From Paenibacillus sp. FSL R5-0517 (GTDB lineage Bacteria > Bacillota > Bacilli > Paenibacillales > Paenibacillaceae), in contig NZ_CP150235.1 in the NCBI RefSeq assembly GCF_037974355.1, positions 6,572,001 to 6,636,000 on the forward strand: DNA of 64,000 nucleotides, given 5' to 3'. The number at the start of each line of letters is the position of its first letter. Within the stretch, counting starts at the first letter, position 1. The notes under the pieces are model-generated. The model searched no databases. It was not told the DNA's origin and saw only the letters and a list, made by a program, of their open reading frames with translations. Position numbers and translations under genes: made by a program. Positions 33,242-41,876 of the stretch are shown here, in pieces.

Positions 33242-35683
33242 ATGAGTACAACGAAAAAGTTGGTATTGGTCGGTAATGGCATGGCGGGAATTCGTACAAT
33301 CGAACATATCCTTAAGCTCGCTCCGCACGCTTATGAAATTACAGTCTTCGGCGCAGAGCCGCATCCCAACTACAACCGCATCATGCTCTCCTCTGTATTG
33401 GCTGGCGGAACATCCATCGAAGATATCGTCATCAACGAGTGGAGTTGGTACGAAGATAACGGCATTCAGGTATACCCGGGAGACCCGGTTGTTCAGATCG
33501 ATACCGAGCGCAAGGAAGTTGTATCTCAGAACGGTGTACGCGCAGCCTATGATGAGCTGATTATGGCAACCGGATCACAAGCGTTCATCCTGCCACTTCC
33601 CGGTGCCAACAAGGAAGGCGTGATCGGTTTCCGCGATATTAAAGATTGCGAGACCATGATGTCAGCCTCACAAAAATATCGCAAAGCTGCCGTCATTGGA
33701 GGCGGATTGCTAGGACTTGAAGCAGCGCGTGGGCTGCTCAATCTGGGCATGGACGTCACGGTCATCCACATTAACGGTCATCTGATGGACCGGAATCTGG
33801 ATCTGCCAGCAGGGCTGATGCTCCAGCGGGAGCTTGAAGAGCAGGGCATGAAGTTCCTTTTGAATAAACATACCGAAGAAATCACTGGCAAGCATCGAGT
33901 GAAAGCCATTCGTTTCACGGATCAGACCGTACTTGAAGCTGACCTGGTTGTCATGGCTGTCGGGATTCGTCCTCAGATCGAACTGGCTCGAAATACCGGC
34001 CTGGATGTCAATCGTGGTGTCATCGTAGATGATTATATGCATACCAGCATTCCTGGGATCTCTGCCGTCGGCGAATGTGCAGAACACCGCGGTATTGCCT
34101 ACGGACTGGTTGCTCCATTATATGAACAAGGTATGGTGCTCGCGAAACGCTTGGCTGGAGCGGCCACCGAAGGATATGCAGGCTCAGTAACTTCCACCAA
34201 ACTGAAAGTATCCGGAGTCGACGTATTCTCTGCAGGACAATTCAAAGACGCTGCAGATACGCGCAGCATTCGCATTCAGGATGATGTCGACGGTGTGTAC
34301 AAAAAGATGGTGATCAAGGATGGGCAGCTGATTGGGGCCGTACTGTTCGGGGATACCACAGATGGCGCATCGCTGTTTTCCCTCATTAAAAGTGGCGAGA
34401 ACATTAGCGGCCGTGAGAAAGAAATTTTGCTCGGCGTGCCTTCCGGCGCTTCAGGCTCTGGTCCATCTGTCGCAGAACGTATGGCCAGTATGCCAGATGA
34501 CGAGATCGTCTGTGGTTGTAACGGTGTTACCAAATCTTCCATCGGAGATGCCGTTCTGAATAAAGGCTGTAATACGCTCGGTGCCATCAAGTCCTGCACC
34601 AAAGCTTCCGCTTCTTGTGGTGGATGCAAACCGATTATCGAAAACCTGCTCACGTATTATGCCGGTGATAATGTAGGCGAACAGACCAAAGAAGGCATCT
34701 GTGGCTGCACCTCCTATGATCGGGATGAAATTGTTGCACAAATCAAGGAAATGGGACTCAAAAGCGTGAAGGAAGTGATGAACGTTCTCGGTTGGAATGA
34801 ACCGGAAGGTTGCTCCAAGTGTCGTCCGTCCCTGAATTATTATCTCGGTATGATCTGGCCGGCTGAATACAGGGATGAGCGTGTATCCAAATTCACCAAT
34901 GAACGTTATCACGCCAACATTCAGAAGGACGGTACCTATTCCGTTATTCCACGGATCTATGGTGGTGTTACTTCCCCGGCTGAATTGATCAAGATTGCAA
35001 CTGTCGCAGAGAAATACGATGTTCCGATGGTGAAGTTCACGGGTGGACAACGGCTCGATCTGCTCGGAGTACAGAAAGAGAACCTGCCGAAGATCTGGGA
35101 AGAGCTCGATATGCCTTCCGGTTTCGGTTATGGTAAAGCACTGCGTACGGTGAAGACGTGTGTAGGCAACACATTCTGTCGATTCGGTACACAGGACTCC
35201 ATCGAAATGGGCATTCGTCTGGAGAAAAAACTCGATAAAATGGTTGCTCCAGCAAAAGTGAAACTTGCTGTATCTGGATGTCCGCGGAACTGTGCGGAAG
35301 CGACCATCAAGGATCTGGGTGTTGTCGCCATCGATGGTGCATGGGAGATTCATGTTGGTGGTAACGCCGGAGTTAAAGTTCGCACAGCCGAGCTGCTCTG
35401 CACAGTGAAGACCGATGCGGAAGTGGAGGAGTGGACTTACTCCTACCTGCAATATTATAGAGAGAACGCAAAATGGAATGAGAGAACAGCGGCTTGGATT
35501 GAACGGGTAGGTCTGGAACATGTGAAGGAAGCATTGGCGGATCGGGATGTACGTCTCGCTCTGGTCGAACGTCTGGAAGTTACGCTGGGTCACACGGTTG
35601 ATCCTTGGAAAGAAATCATTGAAGACGAGAAATTGCGTAAAAACTTCACCCCACTGTCCGGTGCCGAGCCGGTAACTCACTAA
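33242..35683 (+). CDS. nirB: Assimilatory nitrite reductase, large subunit
   Basis: NADH-dependent siroheme nitrite reductase, 813 aa, reducing nitrite to ammonium in the cytoplasm. Order: FAD/NADH domain (residues 1-300; LVGNGMAGIRTIE and GGGLLGLEAARGL), rubredoxin-reductase C-terminal part, two BFD-like [2Fe-2S] domains (CGCNG...SCGGCKP near 422-460 and CGCTS...CSKCRPS near 487-530), ferredoxin half-domains, and the siroheme/4Fe-4S site TCVGNTFCRFG (near 638) with SGCPRNCAEA (near 678), supplying four Cys. ATG 33242 is preferred over 33218 because AAGGGGGC lies 8 bases upstream. It heads a four-gene operon under the ANTAR leader. Confidence 0.95.
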   Translation: MSTTKKLVLVGNGMAGIRTIEHILKLAPHAYEITVFGAEPHPNYNRIMLSSVLAGGTSIEDIVINEWSWYEDNGIQVYPGDPVVQIDTERKEVVSQNGVRAAYDELIMATGSQAFILPLPGANKEGVIGFRDIKDCETMMSASQKYRKAAVIGGGLLGLEAARGLLNLGMDVTVIHINGHLMDRNLDLPAGLMLQRELEEQGMKFLLNKHTEEITGKHRVKAIRFTDQTVLEADLVVMAVGIRPQIELARNTGLDVNRGVIVDDYMHTSIPGISAVGECAEHRGIAYGLVAPLYEQGMVLAKRLAGAATEGYAGSVTSTKLKVSGVDVFSAGQFKDAADTRSIRIQDDVDGVYKKMVIKDGQLIGAVLFGDTTDGASLFSLIKSGENISGREKEILLGVPSGASGSGPSVAERMASMPDDEIVCGCNGVTKSSIGDAVLNKGCNTLGAIKSCTKASASCGGCKPIIENLLTYYAGDNVGEQTKEGICGCTSYDRDEIVAQIKEMGLKSVKEVMNVLGWNEPEGCSKCRPSLNYYLGMIWPAEYRDERVSKFTNERYHANIQKDGTYSVIPRIYGGVTSPAELIKIATVAEKYDVPMVKFTGGQRLDLLGVQKENLPKIWEELDMPSGFGYGKALRTVKTCVGNTFCRFGTQDSIEMGIRLEKKLDKMVAPAKVKLAVSGCPRNCAEATIKDLGVVAIDGAWEIHVGGNAGVKVRTAELLCTVKTDAEVEEWTYSYLQYYRENAKWNERTAAWIERVGLEHVKEALADRDVRLALVERLEVTLGHTVDPWKEIIEDEKLRKNFTPLSGAEPVTH

Positions 35684-35698
35684 AGAGGAGGAACAGCG

Positions 35699-36016
35699 AT
35701 GAACAAATTCCGGATTGGACACTTGGCGGATATTGATGAAAAGGGAGCACGGACTTTCCTGATACAGGATACCGAAATTGCAGTCTTCAAACTGAGCGAC
35801 GGGAGTCTGCACGCCGTCGAGAATCGTTGCCCTCACAAGGGCGGCAAGCTGTCGGAAGGCATGGTATGCGGGACAGCGGTTCATTGTCCTTTGCATGATT
35901 GGAAGATTGATCTGCGTAACGGTAAGGTACATGAGCCGGATGAGGGCTGTCTGAACACCTACAAAACAGAAGTAGACGGCAACAGTGGAGAAATCTATAT
36001 CACAATTGCGGGTTAA
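35699..36016 (+). CDS. nirD: Nitrite reductase small subunit (Rieske-type)
   Basis: Small subunit of the assimilatory nitrite reductase, 105 aa, with a Rieske-like fold. It retains the [2Fe-2S] ligands in NRCPHKGGKLSEG (Cys-x-His) and HCPLHDWKIDL (Cys-x2-His), as in NasE of Bacillus; enterobacterial NirD has lost these. It begins 15 bases after nirB with GAGGAGG upstream, in the same operon. It completes the NADH-to-siroheme electron path. Confidence 0.94.
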   Translation: MNKFRIGHLADIDEKGARTFLIQDTEIAVFKLSDGSLHAVENRCPHKGGKLSEGMVCGTAVHCPLHDWKIDLRNGKVHEPDEGCLNTYKTEVDGNSGEIYITIAG

Positions 36017-36053
36017 ATGCTAAAGATACTCTGACATCAAGGAGGCGTGCGCT

Positions 36054-36935
36054 ATGGATTTTGTTAAACCTGCAGAAGTGCTGCAATCGATGCTCGAAGC
36101 TGGTGAGAGCAAAGCCAGAATGAATCGGGTACAGATGCTAATCCGCGGTTTTCTGGCAGGGGCTATCCTTGCTTTTGCAACCACATTGGCATATACCGCT
36201 GTAACTCAAACTTCCGTTGGTTTGGCAGGTGCACTGATATTCCCCGCGGGATTCGTCATTATTGTTCTGCTGGGCCTTGAATTGGTGACAGGAAACTTTG
36301 CGATGCTCCCACTCGCACTGATGAAACGCAGAATTACATGGATGGATATGCTCCGAAATTATTTTTGGGTGATCACAGGTCATCTACTTGGATGTGCATT
36401 CTATGCTCTTTTATACGGACTGACCATTACGAAGATGGGTACGAATATGAGCAACCCACTCATTCAAACGCTGATTCAGACCAGTGAAGCCAAAACATTA
36501 GGATATCAGCATTTGGGCGGAGCAGGCATTGTTCTGGTGATCATCAAGGCCATTCTATGTAACTGGATGGTCACACTCGGGGCCGTGATGGCGATGACAT
36601 CCACATCAACTCTAGGCAAAATCGTAGCGATGTGGCTGCCTATTACGATATTTTTCGCCCAAGGTTTTGAACATGCTGTAGTGAACATGTTTGTCATTCC
36701 GGCAGGCATGATGCTCGGTGCACAGGTCAGTGTCGCTGACTGGTGGCTGTGGAATCAGATCCCGGTGTTGGTGGGTAACCTCATTGGCGGAGCTGTATTT
36801 ACAGGCCTCGGCCTATATGCTGCCCATCACTGGGGGAAACCGGTGAAGCTATCAACCAAACTGGCAACCATTCAGGGTGGTCGTTCCGGATTGGCAAGTT
36901 CCGATGCGGCACCGAAATTGGGGACACGATCATGA
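36054..36935 (+). CDS. Formate/nitrite transporter (FNT family), probable nitrite channel
   Basis: Membrane channel of the FNT family (NirC/FocA), 293 aa, pentameric in relatives, moving nitrite or formate. Six hydrophobic helices occur at about 30-50, 60-82, 107-128, 160-182, 190-212 and 232-255. Family motifs: AGALIFPAGFVIIVLLGLELVTGNF is seen in parts as FPAGFVIIVLLGLELVTGNF, CNWMVTLGAVMAMTS (near 170), and GFEHAVVNMFVIPAG (near 204, with the central His). Lying between nirD and cobA it most likely imports nitrite or exports excess. GGAGGCG precedes the ATG. The stop overlaps cobA. Confidence 0.93.
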   Translation: MDFVKPAEVLQSMLEAGESKARMNRVQMLIRGFLAGAILAFATTLAYTAVTQTSVGLAGALIFPAGFVIIVLLGLELVTGNFAMLPLALMKRRITWMDMLRNYFWVITGHLLGCAFYALLYGLTITKMGTNMSNPLIQTLIQTSEAKTLGYQHLGGAGIVLVIIKAILCNWMVTLGAVMAMTSTSTLGKIVAMWLPITIFFAQGFEHAVVNMFVIPAGMMLGAQVSVADWWLWNQIPVLVGNLIGGAVFTGLGLYAAHHWGKPVKLSTKLATIQGGRSGLASSDAAPKLGTRS

Positions 36936-37702
36936 GCCGGGGCTTGGTTAGTATCGTTGGCGCTGGCCCTGGAGATCCGGATCTGATTACGGTAAAAGCC
37001 CTGAAACGTATTCAGTCCGCAGATGTCATTATGTATGATCGGCTTGTGAATGATCAATTGCTCGCTGAGGCTCGCGTCGGAGCACTCCGCATCTACTGCG
37101 GCAAGGCTCCAGGGCTTCACTCCATGAGTCAGGAGATGATTGGACGGATGCTTGCTGCACATGCAGCGGAAGGCAAACAAGTCGTACGACTCAAGGGTGG
37201 CGATCCGTTCATCTTTGGCCGTGGTGGTGAAGAAGCGCTTGTGCTGGCAGAAGCAGGGATTGCATTCGAGATCATTCCCGGCATCACTTCAGCTGTAGGT
37301 ACATCCGCTTCCTCCCTTATTCCGTTAACCCATCGGGGGATTGCTTCATCGTTTGCATGTGTCACGGGAACCGGCAGTGACGGAAATGTTTCATCCGTTC
37401 GCTGGGACCTGCTCGCCCATAGCGTGGATACACTGGTCATCTATATGGGCATTAGCCAACTGCCCCAGATCCAACATGAATTGCTTCACCATGGGAAAAG
37501 TGGACACACCCCTGCGGCTCTAATCGAACGGGGAACCACTTCGGAGGAACGCATTATTACCGGCACACTTGCCGAACTCCATTCCCTCGCCCTGTCACAT
37601 CAAGTGAATAACCCGGCATTAATTATGGTCGGCGAGTCCGTCCTGATCCGCGAACAGTTGCTTCAGATGCAACAGGCCGCTAATGCCTCCATGACCGGAT
37701 AA
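36932..37702 (+). CDS. cobA: Uroporphyrinogen-III C-methyltransferase
   Basis: SAM-dependent methyltransferase (SUMT), 256 aa, making precorrin-2, the first step of siroheme synthesis. Landmarks: VSIVGAGPGDPDLITVKA (residues 5-22), VRLKGGDPFIFGRGGEE (near 86-102), PGITSAVG (near 115) and YMGIS (near 172). The upstream nirB needs siroheme, so this gene supplies the cofactor, like nasF of Bacillus subtilis. The start overlaps the transporter's stop by four bases (ATGA), so translation is coupled. The dehydrogenase/chelatase needed to finish siroheme is not in this window. Confidence 0.95.
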   Translation: MSRGLVSIVGAGPGDPDLITVKALKRIQSADVIMYDRLVNDQLLAEARVGALRIYCGKAPGLHSMSQEMIGRMLAAHAAEGKQVVRLKGGDPFIFGRGGEEALVLAEAGIAFEIIPGITSAVGTSASSLIPLTHRGIASSFACVTGTGSDGNVSSVRWDLLAHSVDTLVIYMGISQLPQIQHELLHHGKSGHTPAALIERGTTSEERIITGTLAELHSLALSHQVNNPALIMVGESVLIREQLLQMQQAANASMTG

Positions 37703-37721
37703 TCGAATTGGATTCCTTCAT

Positions 37722-37952
37722 CTATATCAATTGAACTAAACATTTACACAAAACGGAGAGGACAGAAAGGACCTGAAGAAGCGGAGCATTCGCCTACAAG
37801 CTTTCTGTAAGAAAGCTACATCGGAAGCATACGCTATCCCCGGATTTAACCTTTATAAAAGAAATCAAAAAAATCTGGGGATAACAGCGATCGGAAGGTT
37901 ATTCTTCCATCGAAGTGTTCAGTGTAAATACTCTTTAGTTCAATTTATATAG
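37722..37952. repeat. Dispersed structured repeat, copy 3 (longest)
   Basis: The most complete copy. Terminal arms CTATATCAATTGAACTAAA...CATTTACAC and GTGTAAATA...TTTAGTTCAATTTATATAG pair over nearly 30 bases. Inside are GAGGACAGAAAGG, GAAGAAGCGGAGC, hairpin AGCTTTCTG-T-AAGAAAGCT, an ATCCCCGGATTT / AAATCTGGGGAT stem, and GATAACAGCGATCGGAAGG. It sits between convergent cobA and the TetR gene. Confidence 0.87.
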
Positions 37953-37973
37953 AACAAAACTTCTATCCGACCC

Positions 37974-38612
37974 TTAATCCAACAGCATACGCTCGTGAAT
38001 CGTCCGACCCTTCTGCCCTGGTTCAATCAGCAGACGGGTCGGTTTGATGTTGATCAGTGCCGTAAGCTGCTCTCCCATATAATGCGCAGAATATTTGAAT
38101 CCAATCTCCGCCCAGTGCATAATCACGCCCACCGTAGCAGATACCAGATAACTTAACATGATGTCGTAATTAATGGTGTGCTCGCTATCTTCGGTCACCA
38201 GTACAAAATCCTCGGTTAAATAGGTTCTAAACATATTGCACAGACGGGAACCCATATCGGAATGCATCGTCATTAATGCGCGGAAAATATCCTGATGCGC
38301 TTCAATATATTCAAATACCGGCATCGTGGATGGCAGCAATGCAGTCATATCCACTTCTTTGAGCTGTGCGTATGGTGCTGCATAAGCCTGTCCTACCCCC
38401 TGCATGAAATCATCCAGAATGAACTGCAACAACTCCGGTTTGCCGGGAAAATGTAAATAGAAGGTTCCGCGGTTGTAATCCGCCCGCTCCGTAATATCCC
38501 GGATGGTGAGGGCATCCGCTCCCTTCTCCAATATCAAAGAAACCGCCGCAGCGATGATGGCATCCTGCGTTCTTCGTGCTCTCCGGTCCTGAGGATGTTC
38601 AATAATCAACAT
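37974..38612 (-). CDS. TetR/AcrR-family regulator
   Basis: Transcriptional repressor of 212 aa. The N-terminal DNA-binding domain (residues 12-58) has RRTQDAIIAAAVSLILEKGA and the recognition helix region ITERADYNRGTFYLHFPGK, the family hallmark. The C-terminal ligand domain is all helical, with TMVF-like segments that do not name the ligand. It is divergent from an SDR gene, and the 196-base gap holds an inverted repeat 12 bases before this gene's start, fitting autoregulation and control of the SDR. Confidence 0.92.
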   Translation of the reverse strand: MLIIEHPQDRRARRTQDAIIAAAVSLILEKGADALTIRDITERADYNRGTFYLHFPGKPELLQFILDDFMQGVGQAYAAPYAQLKEVDMTALLPSTMPVFEYIEAHQDIFRALMTMHSDMGSRLCNMFRTYLTEDFVLVTEDSEHTINYDIMLSYLVSATVGVIMHWAEIGFKYSAHYMGEQLTALINIKPTRLLIEPGQKGRTIHERMLLD

Positions 38613-38624
38613 TTTCGCCTCCTT

Positions 38625-38651
38625 TGTTCATTATTGTAAACTAAATGAACA
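38625..38651. promoter_or_regulatory. Inverted repeat next to TetR start, candidate operator
   Basis: TGTTCATT-N11-AATGAACA: perfect 8-bp arms around ATTGTAAACTA, beginning 13 bases upstream of the TetR start codon. TetR operators are usually of this kind; it could also control the divergent SDR gene. Confidence 0.55.
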
Positions 38652-38808
38652 CCGCTTACATCTCTGTCCGATAGCTGACATATGCGCTGTCAATGATTAT
38701 TGTCACATGGCTATGTATATCTTAACATTGAGACAGGAAAGATAGACGACAGGTTGAAACTTTTTTTAAAAAAATACCTGCCAATAATGAATAAGGAGCG
38801 AATCATTC

Positions 38809-39576
38809 ATGAGTACATCGTATACACATACAGCCGTTATTACAGGAGCAGCCGGAGGCATTGGTAAAGAATTGGCACGCCGTCTCGCAGAGCGCAAAAT
38901 TAATCTGGTTCTGGTTGACCTGAATGAAGAAGCCATCCAGCAGACGATCACTGATCTGAACCTCGACAAGGAACACGTCATCGCTGTAAAAGCGAACGTA
39001 TCCCAGGAAGCAGACGTGAAAAACTATGTGCAAAAAGCACTGGATGCGTTTGGACGAATCGATTATTTTGCCAATAATGCCGGCATTGAAGGCCCAACAG
39101 GACTGATCGAAGACCTGAGTGTTGAAGCACTCGACACCGTGTATAACGTCAACATTCGTGGCGTATTCCTGGGTCTGCAAAATGTCATTCCCGTTATGAA
39201 AAAACAAAAATCCGGTGCGATTCTAAATACCTCTTCCCTTGCGGGTCTGATGGGCGCACCTGCCGTATCTCCATATATTATGTCCAAACATGCCGTAGTT
39301 GGCCTCACACGTACCGCTGCCAATGAACTGGCACCTTACAATATCCGCGTTAACGCTGTATTGCCAGGCACAATCAATACCCGCATGATGCGCCAGATCG
39401 AAGCTAATTCCGGCAACGTGGAAGATTATCAATCTGCTACGGTATCTGCCATTCCAATGGGCCGTTACGGTGAACCGGAAGAAGTCGCTGCGGTAATGAA
39501 CTTCCTATTGTCCGAAGAAGCATCCTATGTAACAGCTTCCCTCTACACCGTAGATGGCGGTATGATGGGTCAATAA
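38809..39576 (+). CDS. SDR-family oxidoreductase (FabG-like)
   Basis: Classical short-chain dehydrogenase of 255 aa. NAD(P)-binding TGAAGGIGK (residues 13-21), NNAG in YFANNAGIEG (near 88-94), catalytic Ser in LNTSSLAG (near 143), and YIMSKHA with catalytic Tyr/Lys near residues 155-159 are all present. Asp at the end of beta-2 (LVLVDLNEE) points to NAD preference. The substrate is unknown; FabG-like, glucose-dehydrogenase-like and alcohol-oxidising members look alike. It is probably controlled by the divergent TetR protein. AAGGAGCG lies 13 bases before ATG. Confidence 0.9.
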   Translation: MSTSYTHTAVITGAAGGIGKELARRLAERKINLVLVDLNEEAIQQTITDLNLDKEHVIAVKANVSQEADVKNYVQKALDAFGRIDYFANNAGIEGPTGLIEDLSVEALDTVYNVNIRGVFLGLQNVIPVMKKQKSGAILNTSSLAGLMGAPAVSPYIMSKHAVVGLTRTAANELAPYNIRVNAVLPGTINTRMMRQIEANSGNVEDYQSATVSAIPMGRYGEPEEVAAVMNFLLSEEASYVTASLYTVDGGMMGQ

Positions 39577-39642
39577 GAAGCTGTAAACTGTAGGAGTTAT
39601 ACCGACAAGTATCCCCCAAGGGATGCCTTGTCACTACAATCT

Positions 39643-39689
39643 AAAAAAAGGCCTCAACACCACAGTAACGTGGAGTTGAGGTCTTTTTT
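39643..39689 (+). terminator. Terminator after SDR gene
   Basis: AAAAAGGCCTCAACACCAC pairs with GTGGAGTTGAGGTCTTTTTT around AGTAA. A-runs and T-runs allow both directions. Another hairpin without T-run (GACAAG-ATCCC-GGGAT-CTTGTC) lies at 39604-39632. Confidence 0.88.
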
Positions 39690-39798
39690 ACAGTACGATA
39701 CTTAGACTTAAACTTAGCATGTTGAAGGCTGCGCATGTGAAATGTTACTTTTGGAACAGCCATTTAACGCCTCGCCGTTGCCCTTGTGATCACTCACG

Positions 39799-39993
39799 CT
39801 AACGAACCCAGAACACCTTATTTCGGCTAAAAGTGCTTATTCCCCGAACTAACGAATCTCAGACACGCTAGTTCCGCACAAATGCTGCAATTGCACCAAA
39901 AAGCCCTAGAATCCAGAGAATAACGTATCTGAGATTCGTTAGATTTCCAATCGAGCGAGAAATACCTGAATAAGGCGTGTCAGGTTCGTTAAA
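39799..39993. repeat. Large imperfect palindromic intergenic element
   Basis: Left arm CTAACGAACCCAGAACACC...TTATT (39799-39822) matches the inverse of the right arm AATAAGGCGTGTCAGGTTCG...TTA (39969-39992). A nested inner pair AACGAATCTCAGA (39851-39863) and TCTGAGATTCGTT (39928-39940) is a perfect 13-bp inverted repeat. Four related TAACGAA(C/T)C units thus occur in about 195 bases. No gene is present. The rest of 39690-39798 shows nothing recognisable. Confidence 0.65.
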
Positions 39994-40009
39994 CTTTGCC
40001 TACGATCAC

Positions 40010-40297
40010 TTAATCGACGTACCCCGCATGACCCTTGTCCATCAAGTAGTCCATCTCAGCATCCAAAATGCTTTCTACGGTCAACTCATCCAGCTTCACA
40101 TCTTTGCGACTAAGGATGTAGTCCGCCAGATCATCGCCGTCAATATCCACATCGTTACCTTTGGCATTTTCATGCGCCTTGTTGATGTACGCTTGCTCAT
40201 GCTTCAGTACAAGGGCGATGTTCGCCTGGCTTGCCTTCGTTTTATCTACAATATACTGCATCATTTCTTGTTCATTAATTGCGTTTGCTTCTGCCAC
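40010..40297 (-). CDS. Small acidic hypothetical protein
   Basis: Protein of about 95 aa, acidic and helical, starting at GTG 40297 with AAGGAG 11 bases upstream; in-frame ATG codons further upstream (40321, 40336) lack ribosome sites. The product begins with AEANAINEQEMMQYIVDKT and includes GNDVDIDGDDLADYILSRKD, an Asp-rich stretch, then a helix DELTVESILDAEMDYLMDKG. No membrane segment or known motif was recognised. It lies alone on the minus strand, upstream of the sensor kinase described next and separated from it by about 190 bases with a GAGTTGA-GAGT-TCAACTC hairpin at 40483-40500. Confidence 0.65.
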   Translation of the reverse strand: MAEANAINEQEMMQYIVDKTKASQANIALVLKHEQAYINKAHENAKGNDVDIDGDDLADYILSRKDVKLDELTVESILDAEMDYLMDKGHAGYVD

Positions 40298-40523
40298 GTT
40301 CAGTTCATCTCCTTGATTCATACATACTGTTGCCATTGTAGCATAGGTTAACCCATTACAGGCAGAACTTATGCCTAACGAATGATTATAGAGCGGCAGC
40401 GAGGGTTAGTGTGGGAAACCGCAATGCAGGTAAAATACTCTATTCTCATCTAGGTGAAAATAAGACGTTGTTGCATCGTAGTGAGTTGAGAGTTCAACTC
40501 TACGCCAGCGCCTCACTCCATCC

Positions 40524-41876
40524 CTACGACAACCGTACGTAAAATGTAGCGCCCTCTCCGACCACACTTCTGGCGTATAGCTCTCCTTTGTGCTGATCCA
40601 CAATGGACCGAGCAATCGCCAGTCCCAGACCGTGTCCACCATGTGTGCGGGCTCTGGAAGAATCCGTACGATAGAATCGATCGAAGATCCGATCCAGATG
40701 TTCGGGTGCAATGCCTTCACCTGTATTGGACACGGCCAGCATGACATCATTATTCTGTTTCTGGAGCGTAACGTTTACGGACCCTCTGGGCCCGGAATAC
40801 TTCACCGCATTATCGAGCAGGATCAGAATGACCTGTTTGATCTGCTCAATGTTCCCATGAACCGTAAGATTCGGCTCAATGTTGTAATCAAGGGAGATGT
40901 TTTTCTCAAAAATAACGGCTTCCATTGGCAAAATAATACTCTCTACCGCATCGCTCATATTAAACTTCGCATGAATCATCGTCGAGCGCGAGTCGTCCAT
41001 CTGTGTCAGATAGAGCAGATCATTCGTAAGTCCGGTCATGCGCTCGGTTTCCGACTTGATATAGTGAAGCCACTTCGCCTGGTTCGCTATGGTATCCTCC
41101 TGATTTGCAAGCAGCACGTCAGCATTGGTATTGATGATCGCCAGAGGGGTCTTCAGCTCATGTGAAGCATCGCCGATGAATTGTTTTTGTTTCTCAAATG
41201 CTTCTCTAACCGGCGCAATGGAGCGATTCGCAAAATAACGGCTCAGGAAGTATATTCCAATCAACATGATTAATCCAACAACAGCAAATGTATAGATCAG
41301 ATTGGTCAGAATACCCTGTTGTGCCGTCACATCAATGAATACGATCATATGGCCATCACCGCTCGGATCAACTACATAGGCCCAGTCCGTTCCATCCAGT
41401 GCAAATTGTCCAGTCTGCCGTTCCGAATTACCAACTTTATTCTGGTCAACCTTTTGCAACGCCTCGGTGTAGAACGTATCTTCCATATCAAATCGGGATT
41501 GCGTATCCGTAATCTTCCACTGGTCATCCGTTTTGATCATGAATGAAATGGAACGCGCCGGAGGTGCATTGGGGTCTCCACCGGGTCCTTCATTGTTACC
41601 ACTCATGGCATTGGAAGGTAGCGAATCTGAACCGGAAGCACCTGTACTAGCGCCTGATCCAGACCCCGTCCCCATCCCCCCACCTTCCCCGCGCGGCATC
41701 TTGGATGAATTATAAGGACTATGATAGAAATCAGAAACCTTGTACAACTCCATATTTGTCTCCCGTTGCACATTCTGATACGTAATCGTATAGATCGTCG
41801 CAAATGCCACCAGCATCATAATCGATATGGACACCAGATTCACGATCAGGAATCGATTCCGGAGTTTATTAAACAT
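40524..41876 (-). CDS. Sensor histidine kinase with Gly-rich extracellular insert
   Basis: Membrane sensor kinase of 450 aa. Helices at about 10-30 and 180-202 enclose an extracellular domain of about 150 residues. That domain contains a low-complexity stretch rich in Gly, Ser and Pro (about residues 60-105). There is no clear HAMP. The H-box DASHELKTPLAI has its His near residue 239; N-box LLDNAVKYS, G1 SNTGEGI and G2 HGGHGLGLAIA follow. It shares one base with the preceding regulator's stop (TGATG). The pair is divergent from the VTC/DUF4956/DUF4353 operon, its probable target. Confidence 0.92.
   Translation of the reverse strand: MFNKLRNRFLIVNLVSISIMMLVAFATIYTITYQNVQRETNMELYKVSDFYHSPYNSSKMPRGEGGGMGTGSGSGASTGASGSDSLPSNAMSGNNEGPGGDPNAPPARSISFMIKTDDQWKITDTQSRFDMEDTFYTEALQKVDQNKVGNSERQTGQFALDGTDWAYVVDPSGDGHMIVFIDVTAQQGILTNLIYTFAVVGLIMLIGIYFLSRYFANRSIAPVREAFEKQKQFIGDASHELKTPLAIINTNADVLLANQEDTIANQAKWLHYIKSETERMTGLTNDLLYLTQMDDSRSTMIHAKFNMSDAVESIILPMEAVIFEKNISLDYNIEPNLTVHGNIEQIKQVILILLDNAVKYSGPRGSVNVTLQKQNNDVMLAVSNTGEGIAPEHLDRIFDRFYRTDSSRARTHGGHGLGLAIARSIVDQHKGELYARSVVGEGATFYVRLS

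Noticed and set aside
34451..35932. Long open frame (about 490 codons) antisense to nirB
   Set aside because: It lies wholly opposite nirB/nirD, has no ribosome site or family resemblance, and arises from codon bias of the sense genes.
20880..37952. The three related repeats as insertion sequences
   Set aside because: No transposase frame is present in any copy and no clear target-site duplications flank them; the inner structure fits a small non-coding element.
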